NCBI RefSeq assembly: GCF_000296695.1
Contig: NZ_BAFK01000003.1
Coordinates: 1 to 64,000 of the forward strand
Length of the DNA stretch: 64,000 nucleotides
DNA from: Rheinheimera nanhaiensis E407-8
GTDB lineage: Bacteria > Pseudomonadota > Gammaproteobacteria > Enterobacterales > Alteromonadaceae
Direction of reading: 5' to 3'
This document shows, one piece after another, positions 1 through 6,416 of this stretch (position 1 is the stretch's first letter; every line of letters begins with the position of its first letter). The translations under genes were made by a program, and so were the position numbers. A model generated the notes under the pieces. The model did not search any database. It saw only the letters and a program-made list of their open reading frames with translations, and was not told the origin of the DNA.

Positions 1-1324
1 AGCTGTTTCGAAATTAGTTGCAGCAAAGAGCGGGTAGCTAAAGCATTCAAGCTGCGCCAGCAGTTCGTTCACCACTTGTCGTTCGTGGTGCATGTTTAGC
101 CGCTCCCGGCTGGTAAGCAGGCTGTCAACTTCATCCAGTAACAACATCTGGTTATTGCGATGCGCTTGCTGAAAGACCCGTGCGATTTGTTTCTCTGAGC
201 CACCGACATATTTACTCAGCACATCCGAGCTTAATACCCGCTTTAGTTCACGCTTATGTTGCTCGGCCAAGTGATGCGCCAGCGCCGTTTTACCGGTGCC
301 AGGTGGGCCACTAATCAATACCCGTATCGGCGCGTTATTCGCAACAGCATGGTTTATCTGCTTGAGCACCGCGCCGGACTGTTTGATGTTCAGCAGTGAC
401 ATATCAAACGCCAGCTCTGCCTGATAGCGCATACTGTCATCCCACAAGTCACAGGCCGTCAGGCTGTTTTCTATCACATCCTCTATTACACCTTGCGCCA
501 TACTACGCTTAACACCAAGCGTTCTGGCAACATGGGATGCGTTGGCTAACAGTGCCGGTGTCAGGTTCGGGGTTTTACTCAGCTGAACATGAAACTCACT
601 GCTGATGCCTAAGCCTTTAAACTCCGCACGGCTCATTTTCTCAAGCACTTCGTCTTTCGGTGCATTAACCGGCATCACCAATTTAAAGCGGCGAATATAG
701 CTGTGCTCTAGCTGGTCAACGTGATTGGTTATCCAGATAGTCGGCACCGCGTTTTGCTCTAACAGTCGATGCACAGACTCCTTGGAGTAATGCGTATCAG
801 CGCTGTAAAACAGGCTTTCACATTCATCGACCAGTAACATCATGCCACTGCCGCTCATTAAGCTTTGCAGCATGGTGATGTACTGAATACGTTGGGTGTC
901 TGAGCTTTTCGCACCAAACTCGTTAGATAAAAAGCCTTCTTCCATTCGCACGTTACGCGCTTCATAAAGGGGTACTGACAGGCTTTGCGCCAGCACTTTC
1001 GCCAGTGCCGTTTTACCGCTACCGGCTTCGCCATAGAGTAGAATATTCACGCCAGTAAGCTGCTGGCTCATTGCTTCAGCCAGATAACCTTGCAACAGGG
1101 CGACATCGACATAACCAAAATCTTCAGCCTTTAATGGTGTTTCGATGCTTGGGCAAAGTAGATGGCGTAGTAACTGCGCTTTGTTATCAATCCGCTCAGT
1201 TGTCAACACATACAGTATGCTGGCCGGTATCGTGATGTCCTGCAGTTCATTCAAATACCGGTCTACCAGTATCACGCCGTTTTGCTGCAACACCGATAAG
1301 CTGTGCGAGACATCGTTAGTGCTT
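1..1324 (-). CDS. AAA family ATPase with two AAA modules, partial at both ends
   Basis: The minus-strand reading frame is open from about 1392 down to base 1 and continues past the left edge. It encodes two AAA modules. The first has a Walker A reading GEAGSGKT (about 1000-1025) and a Walker B reading LLVDECES (about 820-845). The second has GPPGTGKT (about 290-315) and LLLDEVDS (about 130-155). The layout matches the roughly 700-residue stand-alone AAA ATPases common in gammaproteobacteria, whose substrate is unknown to me. No ATG precedes the first conserved segment. The frame simply reads on into the tRNA-Leu fragment at 1325-1374, so the N-terminal part appears to be missing. I end the feature at that junction. 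It is most likely a truncated gene, although a GTG or TTG restart cannot be excluded. Confidence 0.8.
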
Positions 1325-1374
1325 AATCCACCGTTGGCGACAACGTGCCGGTTCGAGTCCGGCCCTAGGCACCA
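1325..1374 (+). repeat. 3' fragment of a tRNA-Leu gene (integration att-site scar)
   Basis: The segment starts in the anticodon loop (AA, 1325-1326) and continues through the anticodon 3' arm TCCAC (1327-1331) and a long variable arm CGTTG/CAACG with a GCGA loop (1332-1345). The T arm GCCGG-TTCGAGT-CCGGC (1347-1363), the acceptor 3' strand CCTAGGC (1364-1370), A and encoded CCA (1372-1374) follow. The long variable arm and overall sequence match class II tRNA-Leu, probably the CAA isoacceptor. The 5' half of the tRNA is absent, so this is not a functional gene. Anticodon-loop-to-CCA is the segment usually duplicated by tyrosine recombinases. With the tRNA pointing right, the integrated element should lie to the left. 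Confidence 0.85.
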
Positions 1375-1671
1375 AAATAAATAACATATTCTTTATTTTT
1401 CCCCTTCTGTAACCTCAAATTCTTTTTAGAATTTACACGCTTTCCCATATTAAATAATCGTGTCAAATAAAACCTGGTATTTGTAATAGGTAATTACTTC
1501 CAATCAGACATGAGCTAACAAGTATTTATAATTAATTCGTCGTTATAATGTGTTACCGATCCTGTGGAAATCCATAACAGATTTTAGAATTGACTTCCTA
1601 ACCCGTATAACTTGAACATTCCGAATAAAAACTATACCTTAAGATAAATATTAAACACGGAGGTTTCGAAG
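1375..1671. other. AT-rich intergenic segment with left copy of a ~30-bp repeat
   Basis: No gene is visible. The base composition is clearly more AT-rich than the core genes of the window. Bases 1488-1516 resemble bases 5470-5500 (see repeat entries). The segment ends in a good Shine-Dalgarno, GGAGG near 1659-1663, for the lipoprotein gene. Confidence 0.6.
1488..1516 (+). repeat. Left copy of an imperfect direct repeat bracketing the AT-rich block
   Basis: AGGTAATTACTTCCAAT followed by CAGACATGAGCT. It matches 5470-5500 at 16 of the first 17 bases and again in the terminal ATGAGCT, with a 2-base length difference between. The two copies lie about 4 kb apart in direct orientation and bracket the block of orphan genes. 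Whether they are mobile-element ends is unknown. Confidence 0.45.
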
Positions 1672-2163
1672 GTGAAATATCTTTCATTTTTATTTCAATG
1701 CGTATTTTTCTTATCAGGCTGCGCAGTCTCAGTCCCCGGTCTAACTTCAGGTACGGAGATACCGTTGGAGTTAAAAGGCTATAAAACTGGACAAGAGTTT
1801 AAAGAGTGCCCAAACAAAGTTGTTCAAGAGAGATTTGGACGCGTTTTACTCTGTTCGATTGATATTGACTCTATTGGTGATGTTGAAGTTAAAAGTGCAT
1901 CTATTACCGCATTAGATAACTACATAGTGATGGTTCGTTTTGAGCTTTCACAAACTACTGGTTTTTCCCAAAAGGGATTATTAAACGCACTGTCACAAAA
2001 GTTTGGACCTCCGGCTAGAGGGGGAAAACCCAAAACACATATATGGACAAATAAGTCGGATACTCTTTATCTTGAAGAGATACAAGGTAGGCTAACGCTA
2101 CACAGCAGCAAACTTTCTGAAGCTCAGAGAGAGTTAAGCGATAAACGAGTTTCAGATCTTTGA
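1672..2163 (+). CDS. Putative lipoprotein of unknown function
   Basis: A 163-residue protein starting at GTG, with the Shine-Dalgarno GGAGG 8 bases upstream. The N-terminus is a lipoprotein signal: MKYLSF, a hydrophobic stretch, then lipobox LSGC with the acylated Cys at residue 17. I do not recognise the mature part. It contains Cys46 and Cys61 in a possible disulfide and a basic patch. It is probably attached to the inner or outer membrane facing the periplasm. It stands alone in AT-rich accessory DNA beside the tRNA-Leu scar, so it is likely to be horizontally acquired. Confidence 0.7.
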   Translation: MKYLSFLFQCVFFLSGCAVSVPGLTSGTEIPLELKGYKTGQEFKECPNKVVQERFGRVLLCSIDIDSIGDVEVKSASITALDNYIVMVRFELSQTTGFSQKGLLNALSQKFGPPARGGKPKTHIWTNKSDTLYLEEIQGRLTLHSSKLSEAQRELSDKRVSDL

Positions 2164-2449
2164 ACTTGTTAATTTAGCAATGTTTAACTTTTGCTTTCCC
2201 TCGATCCAATCGTGTAAAAGTCAAAATTCGAATACAAGACGTATTCGGCCAGCAGCATTCAAGAAAGTTCTGGATAACGGCATTACCATCCGTGGTGGCC
2301 TTGAAATGCAACCCGTCCTTCGGTCAGATACTTGCCGAGCTGCGGGGAGAGAAATTGCCAAGCAGTATGGAATTTAAAAAGGGATTGCACCCGACCGTCG
2401 ATTCCTCTGGCGGCTAAATTCGGCGTTAATCAAACAAGGAAGCTCTGAG

Positions 2450-2935
2450 ATGAGAGATAGACTTTGGTATTACCTACAAAACTCTAAGTTTAAAGCAGGC
2501 TATCTTTGTGAGCTTTCCAAAACAGCATCAACTTGCGGAAACATCTATTCATTTATTTTAGCTCTTGGTTCTGCTGGCAGTGTTGCCGCTTGGGCAATTT
2601 GGAATGAATTCCCTTATGTTTGGGCAAGCATTGTTGGCATTTCACAAATTTTGCATGTAGCAAAACCCCATATTCCATTTTTAAAAAATGACAAGGAATA
2701 TATAGAGCTATGCTTTAAGTATGAGTTTCTATATTTGAAATATGAAAAGCTTTGGTGTAGATATGAAAAAGGTACTGAAGACGAGAATTTTTTAGAAACA
2801 GAGTTTTATGAATTGCGTGATATCGAAGTCAACTTCCTTAACAATGTCAGACACGTACATGTACCAAATTTCAAGAGACTAATCGAAAAGGTAAGTCAGG
2901 AAGTTGAAAAAGAACTTAGTCGGACTTTTTGCTAG
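2450..2935 (+). CDS. Small two-TM (SLATT-like) membrane protein
   Basis: 161 residues, with AAGGA upstream of the ATG. Two hydrophobic segments (about residues 30-50 and 54-72, containing GSAGSVAAWAIW and YVWASIVGISQI) are separated by a short turn. A predicted helical, charged C-terminal half of about 90 residues follows. This architecture, two TM helices near the N-terminus followed by a long cytosolic helix, resembles SLATT-type effector proteins of bacterial conflict systems, but I see no decisive motif. A proline-rich micro-ORF starts 9 bases after its stop, suggesting a two-gene unit. Low GC and the accessory setting support transfer. The function is not established. Confidence 0.65.
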   Translation: MRDRLWYYLQNSKFKAGYLCELSKTASTCGNIYSFILALGSAGSVAAWAIWNEFPYVWASIVGISQILHVAKPHIPFLKNDKEYIELCFKYEFLYLKYEKLWCRYEKGTEDENFLETEFYELRDIEVNFLNNVRHVHVPNFKRLIEKVSQEVEKELSRTFC

Positions 2936-2944
2936 AGGTAATAT

Positions 2945-3094
2945 ATGAGCAATGGAGATACAACACCAAATAGGCCAAATCGCCCGCCGGCTGACAGACC
3001 GACTCCAATACCGCGGCCTGACCGGCCAATACCTAATACAAATGTTCCAAATAATCCGAAACCGCCACCGGCTCCTCCACGGAGAGGGGGATAA
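2945..3094 (+). CDS. 49-residue proline-rich protein
   Basis: This ORF runs from ATG at 2945 to TAA at 3092-3094. An AGAGGT Shine-Dalgarno-like stretch lies at 2934-2939, over the end of the preceding gene. The product is built of Pro, Arg and Asn (for example RPNRPPADRP and PKPPPAPPRRGG) with no hydrophobic segment, so it is probably disordered and cationic. Its tight coupling to the 2-TM gene at 2450-2935 and the absence of another promoter-sized gap suggest co-expression. A possible role is partner or regulator of the membrane protein. This is inference only. Confidence 0.5.
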   Translation: MSNGDTTPNRPNRPPADRPTPIPRPDRPIPNTNVPNNPKPPPAPPRRGG

Positions 3095-3202
3095 ATGTCT
3101 TAATAGGCTAGTCAGTAACAGCCACTGAGTAAACTGGAGCTCATCCTCTGCGCTCTAATTTGCCGAAAATGCGGGCGTTGTGTGCTAAATGGAGATACGT
3201 AA

Positions 3203-3532
3203 ATGTTCAATAATCAAAAACATGGGTTTTGTTCTGAGTTTTACACTGTAAAGAAAACGATTGAAGTAGTTGTTCCAATTCAGGGAGCAGATGAGCGCAT
3301 TCGCATTGATGCGCTCGAAGACGGGCAAACTGGGAAATTCTCAACCAAAGCATATATCGAAGAGAGTTTAACTATCCAGCCTACCTACCCGCAGAGCAAT
3401 GGAGCTTTTAGTCGGAAACCGCAAGATTACAGAATCTGGGTGGATTATAATTTGCCGTGGACTAATCGTGACACCGTCGATGATGCATTGAACCAAGCCC
3501 TTGGATTCTTGAAGGAAAAGTGTTCACCTTAA
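3203..3532 (+). CDS. Hypothetical small protein (109 aa)
   Basis: The start codon is preceded by GGAG at a good distance. I recognise no family. The sequence is soluble and mixed alpha/beta in character, without signal peptide or TM segment. Several tyrosine/tryptophan-rich stretches (YRIWVDYNLPW) suggest a compact globular domain. It belongs to a run of same-strand small orphan genes (2450, 2945, 3203, 3646) separated by 100-bp spacers that carry hairpins, reminiscent of gene cassettes. Confidence 0.6.
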   Translation: MFNNQKHGFCSEFYTVKKTIEVVVPIQGADERIRIDALEDGQTGKFSTKAYIEESLTIQPTYPQSNGAFSRKPQDYRIWVDYNLPWTNRDTVDDALNQALGFLKEKCSP

Positions 3533-3561
3533 ATGAGGTGTACACATGACAAACACATTAT

Positions 3562-3627
3562 GTCGCCCACAAAAAGCGTGGGCTGGGACGGCCGAAACGT
3601 TCCAGCCGCCCCATATGATGGGCATTA
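3562..3627 (+). repeat. Imperfect long hairpin upstream of a small ORF (attC-like?)
   Basis: Inner stem GGCTGGGACG (3581-3590) pairs with CGTTCCAGCC (3598-3607), with one G-T pair and the 7-base loop GCCGAAA. Outer arms GCCCA (3565-3569) and TGGGC (3619-3623) can pair outside it, flanked by ATTATG and ATTAT. A competing stem GCCCAC/GTGGGC (3565-3570/3578-3583) is also possible. There is no T-run, so it is not a standard terminator. The form resembles an integron attC hairpin, but the canonical 3' core GTTRRRY is absent (GGGCATTAT instead). Confidence 0.35.
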
Positions 3628-3645
3628 TATTTTAAAGGAGAAAAC

Positions 3646-3861
3646 ATGAAATTTTCCGTTGTTAAAGTAACCCCCTTTGATGGAGCTGACTTTTTCTGGG
3701 CAACTGTCTCGATAAAGGAAGAAGAAAAGGATGAACTTGGGACATACAAATCGTGTGAGGTTCAAGTTTCGTTTAAAAAGCAGGATTTAAAGATGTCTGA
3801 AATTGAGCAACTTGCCATAAAGAAAGCAAAATCATTTATCGCTTCAGCACTGGAAACGTAA
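3646..3861 (+). CDS. Hypothetical small protein (71 aa)
   Basis: A strong Shine-Dalgarno, AAAGGAG, lies 6 bases before the ATG. The product is a short lysine/glutamate-rich protein with alternating strands in the first 45 residues and a terminal helix (residues 48-71). There is no signal peptide or TM segment and no recognised family. It directly follows the imperfect hairpin at 3562-3627. Its small size and orphan status fit the cassette-like character of the block. Confidence 0.6.
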   Translation: MKFSVVKVTPFDGADFFWATVSIKEEEKDELGTYKSCEVQVSFKKQDLKMSEIEQLAIKKAKSFIASALET

Positions 3862-3950
3862 AGGCGCATTCTGCGGCTAGATAAAATCTATAGTGGTAGT
3901 GGAGTGGTGCTCTGGGGGCATTGAATTAAATGAATGATTGGTTAGGTCAT

Positions 3951-3981
3951 ATATGCTTGCTATATGAGCTAGCAAGCATAT
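3951..3981. repeat. Perfect 12-bp inverted repeat, 7-base loop
   Basis: ATATGCTTGCTA (3951-3962) is the exact reverse complement of TAGCAAGCATAT (3970-3981), with the loop TATGAGC. It sits between the end of the 3646 gene and the end of the convergent XRE gene. The absence of a T-run on either strand argues against a strong intrinsic terminator. Other possibilities are a regulator operator or a recombination site. Confidence 0.7.
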
Positions 3982-3996
3982 TCCATGAAAGCAAAA

Positions 3997-4185
3997 TTAC
4001 AGTTTATTGATTTGATTTATGGCTGAACGATAATCAATACCCAGCCACTGACAGAGTTCTAAAAGCTCCAGAATATCCAGCCCCCGAATACCCTGCTCAA
4101 TCTTACCGAAATAACTATGCGGCTTGCCGCTGATATTACTGATGTCTCTCATAGTCAGGCCTTTGGCTTCGTGCTGTTCGCGCAA
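3997..4185 (-). CDS. XRE-type helix-turn-helix fragment
   Basis: 62 residues from a TTG codon. It contains a nearly complete XRE/Cro-CI HTH: LTMRDISNISG for the first helices, then PHSYFGKIEQG for the recognition helix and the following helices. The conserved sequence continues upstream of the TTG (ALNELALGNW), then meets a stop in this frame, while the neighbouring frame continues with a plausible protein. The gene is therefore probably the 3' part of a frameshifted regulator rather than an intact 62-residue protein. Confidence 0.5.
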   Translation of the reverse strand: MREQHEAKGLTMRDISNISGKPHSYFGKIEQGIRGLDILELLELCQWLGIDYRSAINQINKL

Positions 4186-4408
4186 CCAGTTGCCTAGTGC
4201 TAACTCGTTTAGGGCTGCCGTTTAAATCTGACTTGCTGCGTTTGGTGATGTACTTGGCAATTAGCTCACCTCTACTTCGAATACATTCATGTCCAGCCAA
4301 TGAGTTAGAAAGCTCTTTTCCTAACTTGGATAGATTTGCATGGCCGTTTCGATCGGCAAGCTGCCGATAATGTATTAAAATTGACTCGCCAATGTTATTT
4401 GAAAGCGA
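4139..4408 (-). pseudogene. 5' remnant of the frameshifted XRE gene or of an upstream gene
   Basis: The minus frame is open for about 90 codons but has no ATG or GTG start. It reads, for example, NLSKLGKELSNSLAGHE and then ELIAKYITKRSKSDLNGSPK near 4205-4265. Around 4200-4215 the coding sense appears to pass from this frame (ending SPKRV) to the HTH frame (NELALGNW), consistent with a one-base frameshift. The right end overlaps the stop of the secreted-protein gene at 4375, which suggests that insertion of that gene removed the original start. I do not recognise the N-terminal family. Confidence 0.4.
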
Positions 4409-5250
4409 TCATCAAAATAATCGTTGTTGTCAAATGGCGCTAACCACTTTGCAGAGATTGAGAGCTGACCATTTATAGCGAACTTAAGCTCAAGCTCTCC
4501 GGATAATATTGACTTGTCGAATTTAACTGGGTTGCCGTCCACATCTGTGACTGGTGTAAAGAGTAGCGTTGGATCATCGATATTGGCGTGTGAGTAGACA
4601 AGTTTTGCTGAAGCAGAAACATATCCTTGTTCTGAACTAGTGGCGGCATCAAGTACAGGAAAAAGTACTGAGGCCCCTAACCTGAGTGTTTGGCCAAATG
4701 CTGTTTCAGTCTTTCCGTTCGTGTCTTCAAAGTTTTTAAGGCTGAAGGTTATGTCTCCGCCAAAAGAACAGTGTCCTACATCTGACTTTTCTAAGAATGC
4801 ACAAGGTTCTGGTCCATTACTTTGATAAACCCAGAGCAATGGAAATTTAATAGCTATACCTGACTCAGGATCGAGCATGCTCAATTCATTTTTGTCTTGG
4901 TTTGAGCTATCCGAATCATCATTCGCGGTAGTGGTGACATAAAGCTGAAATGGTAATTTATAGTTTCCACCAAACCAAAGATTGTAATTAACGGCATTAA
5001 ATTTAATAGTTTGAGCATCTCCGCTTTGTGATACGGCCAAGCTGCCAAAAAGACTATCTGTATCAGCAAAGGAAAAAAATCTGAATTGCCTGTTAACATT
5101 TTCCCCGCCATCAAAAAGCACTACCAGATCTTTGTTAGCGTCATCTTTTATCACAGTTGTTGATTTGTAGACGCTTGAGGCTGGATCTGAAGCGAGAGCG
5201 TTTAATGATATGCAGACGATAGCTGTAGCCGAAAATAGACGATTTTTCAT
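4375..5250 (-). CDS. Secreted protein, possible outer-membrane beta-barrel
   Basis: 291 residues with a Sec signal peptide (MKNRLFSATAIVCISLNALA, cleavage near residue 20-21). The mature part is rich in alternating hydrophobic/polar stretches and Asp-rich turns (DDSDSSNQDK). It ends in ITLASQF, a C-terminal phenylalanine pattern typical of beta-barrel proteins recognised by the BAM complex. Two cysteines around residues 150-160 may form a disulfide. I recognise no family. It is the only large gene in the accessory block and is transcribed leftward on its own. Confidence 0.65.
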   Translation of the reverse strand: MKNRLFSATAIVCISLNALASDPASSVYKSTTVIKDDANKDLVVLFDGGENVNRQFRFFSFADTDSLFGSLAVSQSGDAQTIKFNAVNYNLWFGGNYKLPFQLYVTTTANDDSDSSNQDKNELSMLDPESGIAIKFPLLWVYQSNGPEPCAFLEKSDVGHCSFGGDITFSLKNFEDTNGKTETAFGQTLRLGASVLFPVLDAATSSEQGYVSASAKLVYSHANIDDPTLLFTPVTDVDGNPVKFDKSILSGELELKFAINGQLSISAKWLAPFDNNDYFDDRFQITLASQF

Positions 5251-5817
5251 TGTGGTTTCCTTGTGTCATTTTTCAGTCATTTATTGACAGAACTGATGCT
5301 TTCACTTCATTCAATACTGCAAATTAAATTTTACATCAGTAGTACGTTTAGCATTTTTAATTTACTAGACTGATTTTATATAGAGCACAAAAAATAAACA
5401 TTCAAGAGGTTGCTGAAAACAAAAAAAACAATATTCCATTGACATTGTTAGTATTTTCTACTTCGTTTGAGGTAATTATTTCCAATTGGAGGTATGAGCT
5501 GGTGATAATAGTACCCGTTTTATGCTCAAATCCTGGTTAGAAATTATTAAAGCAGAACAGAATTAACCTGCTTAACTGCCTTTCGTTCTTTGCATCGGAG
5601 CAGTGCCGGGCGGGGTACGCTAGGGGGAATAACCAGAATAGAATTCGTATCATGTTTTAATCAAAACGATGACCTAATCGGTATTGCTAAAATTCTGCCA
5701 AACGCTTGTCGATCTTCGCCCTCACCATCCGACTAACTAATGTGAATTAATCACTGCTACCTTTACTGCAGCATCAACTGGCTGTGGCAGGGTATTGCCA
5801 ACTTAAGGAGAAAAGCG
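5251..5817. other. 567-bp intergenic region at the right edge of the AT-rich block
   Basis: No ORF with coding character is visible on either strand. The left part is AT-rich like the accessory block. From about 5580 the composition changes to that of the core genes. The right copy of the imperfect direct repeat lies at 5470-5500. A clear Shine-Dalgarno, AAGGAG, for the VOC gene lies close to the right end. Confidence 0.6.
5470..5500 (+). repeat. Right copy of the imperfect direct repeat
   Basis: AGGTAATTATTTCCAAT followed by TGGAGGTATGAGCT. It is matched with 1488-1516 as described there. Its position close to the shift from AT-rich to core composition supports the idea that it marks the right boundary of an inserted block. 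Confidence 0.45.
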
Positions 5818-6213
5818 ATGAAATTTAACCCGGTAGTGCACTTTGAAATTTACGTAGAAAATATGCAGCGCGCCAAAGCGTTTTATCAGGCGTTGTTTGA
5901 TATCAAGCTGGAACACATGCCGTCACCCACGCCTGAGGTTGAGATGGAGATGTGGTTCTTTCCAATGGATAAAGAAAACGGCATGAATTATTACGGTGCC
6001 GGTGGCAGCCTGGTCAAAATGACCGGTTTTACTCCTGGCGGTGGTGGCACGCTGGTGTATTTTGGCTGCGAGGATTGTGCAGTACAGGCTGAGCGTGCAG
6101 TAGCCAATGGCGGCAGTATACAGCAGGCGAAAATGTCGATTGGTGAGCATGGTTTTTGCTCTGTGGTGCGGGATTCTGAGGGCAATTTAATCGGCCTGCA
6201 TTCGATGGCCTAA
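5818..6213 (+). CDS. VOC (glyoxalase/bleomycin-resistance fold) family protein
   Basis: 131 residues, with AAGGAG 7 bases before the ATG. It has the two beta-alpha-beta-beta-beta modules of the vicinal oxygen chelate fold: HFEIYVENMQRAKAFYQ at the start, a central GGGGTLVYF, and the typical end VVRDSEGNLIGLHS. Possible metal ligands are His9, Glu of the second half and the final His. The family covers lyases, dioxygenases and antibiotic-binding proteins, and nothing here identifies a substrate. It is the first gene with core-like composition to the right of the accessory block. Confidence 0.85.
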   Translation: MKFNPVVHFEIYVENMQRAKAFYQALFDIKLEHMPSPTPEVEMEMWFFPMDKENGMNYYGAGGSLVKMTGFTPGGGGTLVYFGCEDCAVQAERAVANGGSIQQAKMSIGEHGFCSVVRDSEGNLIGLHSMA

Positions 6214-6272
6214 TTTGGAAGGGGCACTGTTTTGTGGTGCCCCGGCTCGATTTGCTATACGTTTTTCTCTCT

Positions 6273-6364
6273 TGCGTGGCGTTAAACAGTTATCAGTTGG
6301 TCAAACTGCGTCTAAAAATGTGTTAGATATTTTTGCAGAAGTGGAGCAAAGCGTTAATGGCTGA
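6273..6364 (+). pseudogene. C-terminal remnant of a type II antitoxin gene
   Basis: The frame reads RGVKQLSVGQTASKNVLDIF, then AEVEQSVNG and a TGA stop at 6362-6364. It has no start codon with a Shine-Dalgarno. Its last codons overlap the ATG of a ParE-like toxin start (AATGGCTGA), the gene arrangement normal for antitoxin-toxin pairs. The upstream part is lost. The antitoxin family is inferred mainly from the partner. Confidence 0.4.
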
Positions 6365-6407
6365 GTATCAGCTTTCTCCGCTTGCTGAGGCTGATGTTCA
6401 GGAAATA
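6357..6407 (+). pseudogene. N-terminal remnant of a ParE/RelE-family toxin
   Basis: From ATG at 6357 the frame reads MAEYQLSPLAEADVQEI, the standard opening of ParE-type toxins. Similarity stops at about 6407, just before the stop codon of the convergent LysR gene. The remaining toxin, about 80 residues, is missing. Together with the antitoxin tail this is a decayed toxin-antitoxin locus. Confidence 0.55.
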
Positions 6408-6416
6408 AGAGCATTA

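Noticed and set aside
2180-2377. 65-residue ORF after the lipoprotein gene
   Set aside because: No Shine-Dalgarno, no coding-like composition, Arg/Ser-rich random-looking product; probably spacer DNA.
3930-3960. GTTAGGT at 3941-3947 as an integron attC core site
   Set aside because: It matches GTTRRRY but no complementary RYYYAAC lies within a usable distance, so it cannot be called attC.
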